From Vicinamibacteria bacterium (lineage in GTDB: Bacteria; Acidobacteriota; Vicinamibacteria; Vicinamibacterales; 2-12-FULL-66-21), in contig JAICSD010000285.1 in assembly GCA_025937075.1 (NCBI GenBank), positions 1 through 6,033 on the forward strand: 6,033 nt of DNA. The letters run 5' to 3'. The position numbers and the translations under genes were made by a program. Of this stretch, positions 5,996-6,033 are shown piece by piece (the first letter of the stretch is position 1; each line of letters begins with the position of its first letter). The notes below the pieces were generated by a model. That model saw nothing but the letters and a program-made list of their open reading frames with translations, did no database searches and was not told where the DNA came from.

Positions 5996-6033
5996 ATTTC
6001 TTGGCGCACCACAAGCCGAGAGCGTCGTGCGGC
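5994..6033 (-). CDS. C-terminal tail of an unidentified upstream gene
   Basis: Read leftwards from 6032, a frame gives PHDALGLWCAKK followed by TAA at 5996-5994, just 7 bases before the hydrolase ATG. Tight spacing, same strand, and a stop shared with the hydrolase ribosome binding site suggest this is the real end of the preceding operon gene. A hydrophobic-then-basic end of this kind is seen in several families, methyltransferases among them, but twelve residues do not allow a family call. The other two frames of this short stretch cannot be formally excluded. Confidence 0.5.
   Translation of the reverse strand, partial: PHDALGLWCAKK

Overview
This is a compact, GC-rich bacterial window (visibly strong G/C bias at third codon positions) carrying part of a cell-surface polysaccharide or glycoconjugate locus. 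Nothing in it fixes the taxon. A GC-rich environmental lineage such as Acidobacteriota (Vicinamibacteria-like) is a guess from overall protein flavour only. I see no tRNA, rRNA, CRISPR array, insertion sequence or attachment site. The whole window is coding apart from gaps of 34 bases or fewer.

Layout. (1) Bases 1-680, minus strand: a family 2 (GT-A fold) glycosyltransferase-like protein that runs off the left edge; its usual nucleotide- and metal-binding residues are replaced. (2) After a 34-base divergent gap, a plus-strand operon of three genes: two tandem GT2-like paralogues (715-1590 and 1587-2492, overlapping by GTGA), each with a C-terminal membrane hairpin, then a Gfo/Idh/MocA-type NAD(P)-dependent oxidoreductase (2509-3612). 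All three start with GTG. (3) Tail to tail with it, a minus-strand operon read from right to left: the last 12 codons of an unidentified gene (5994-6033), a membrane-anchored GH30-type glycoside hydrolase (4388-5986), and a class I SAM-dependent methyltransferase (3609-4391), whose best start is a TTG overlapping the hydrolase stop codon. The stop codons of the two converging operons overlap by two bases.

Working together (inference): the oxidoreductase may make or modify a sugar precursor. The membrane-tethered GT2 proteins may transfer sugars to a lipid-linked or surface glycan. The methyltransferase may methylate a sugar or lipid, and the exported hydrolase may trim or release the polymer. 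The most unusual feature is the set of three paralogous GT2 proteins. Two of them lack different parts of the standard GT2 active site, which raises the possibility of a non-catalytic partner or a heteromeric enzyme.
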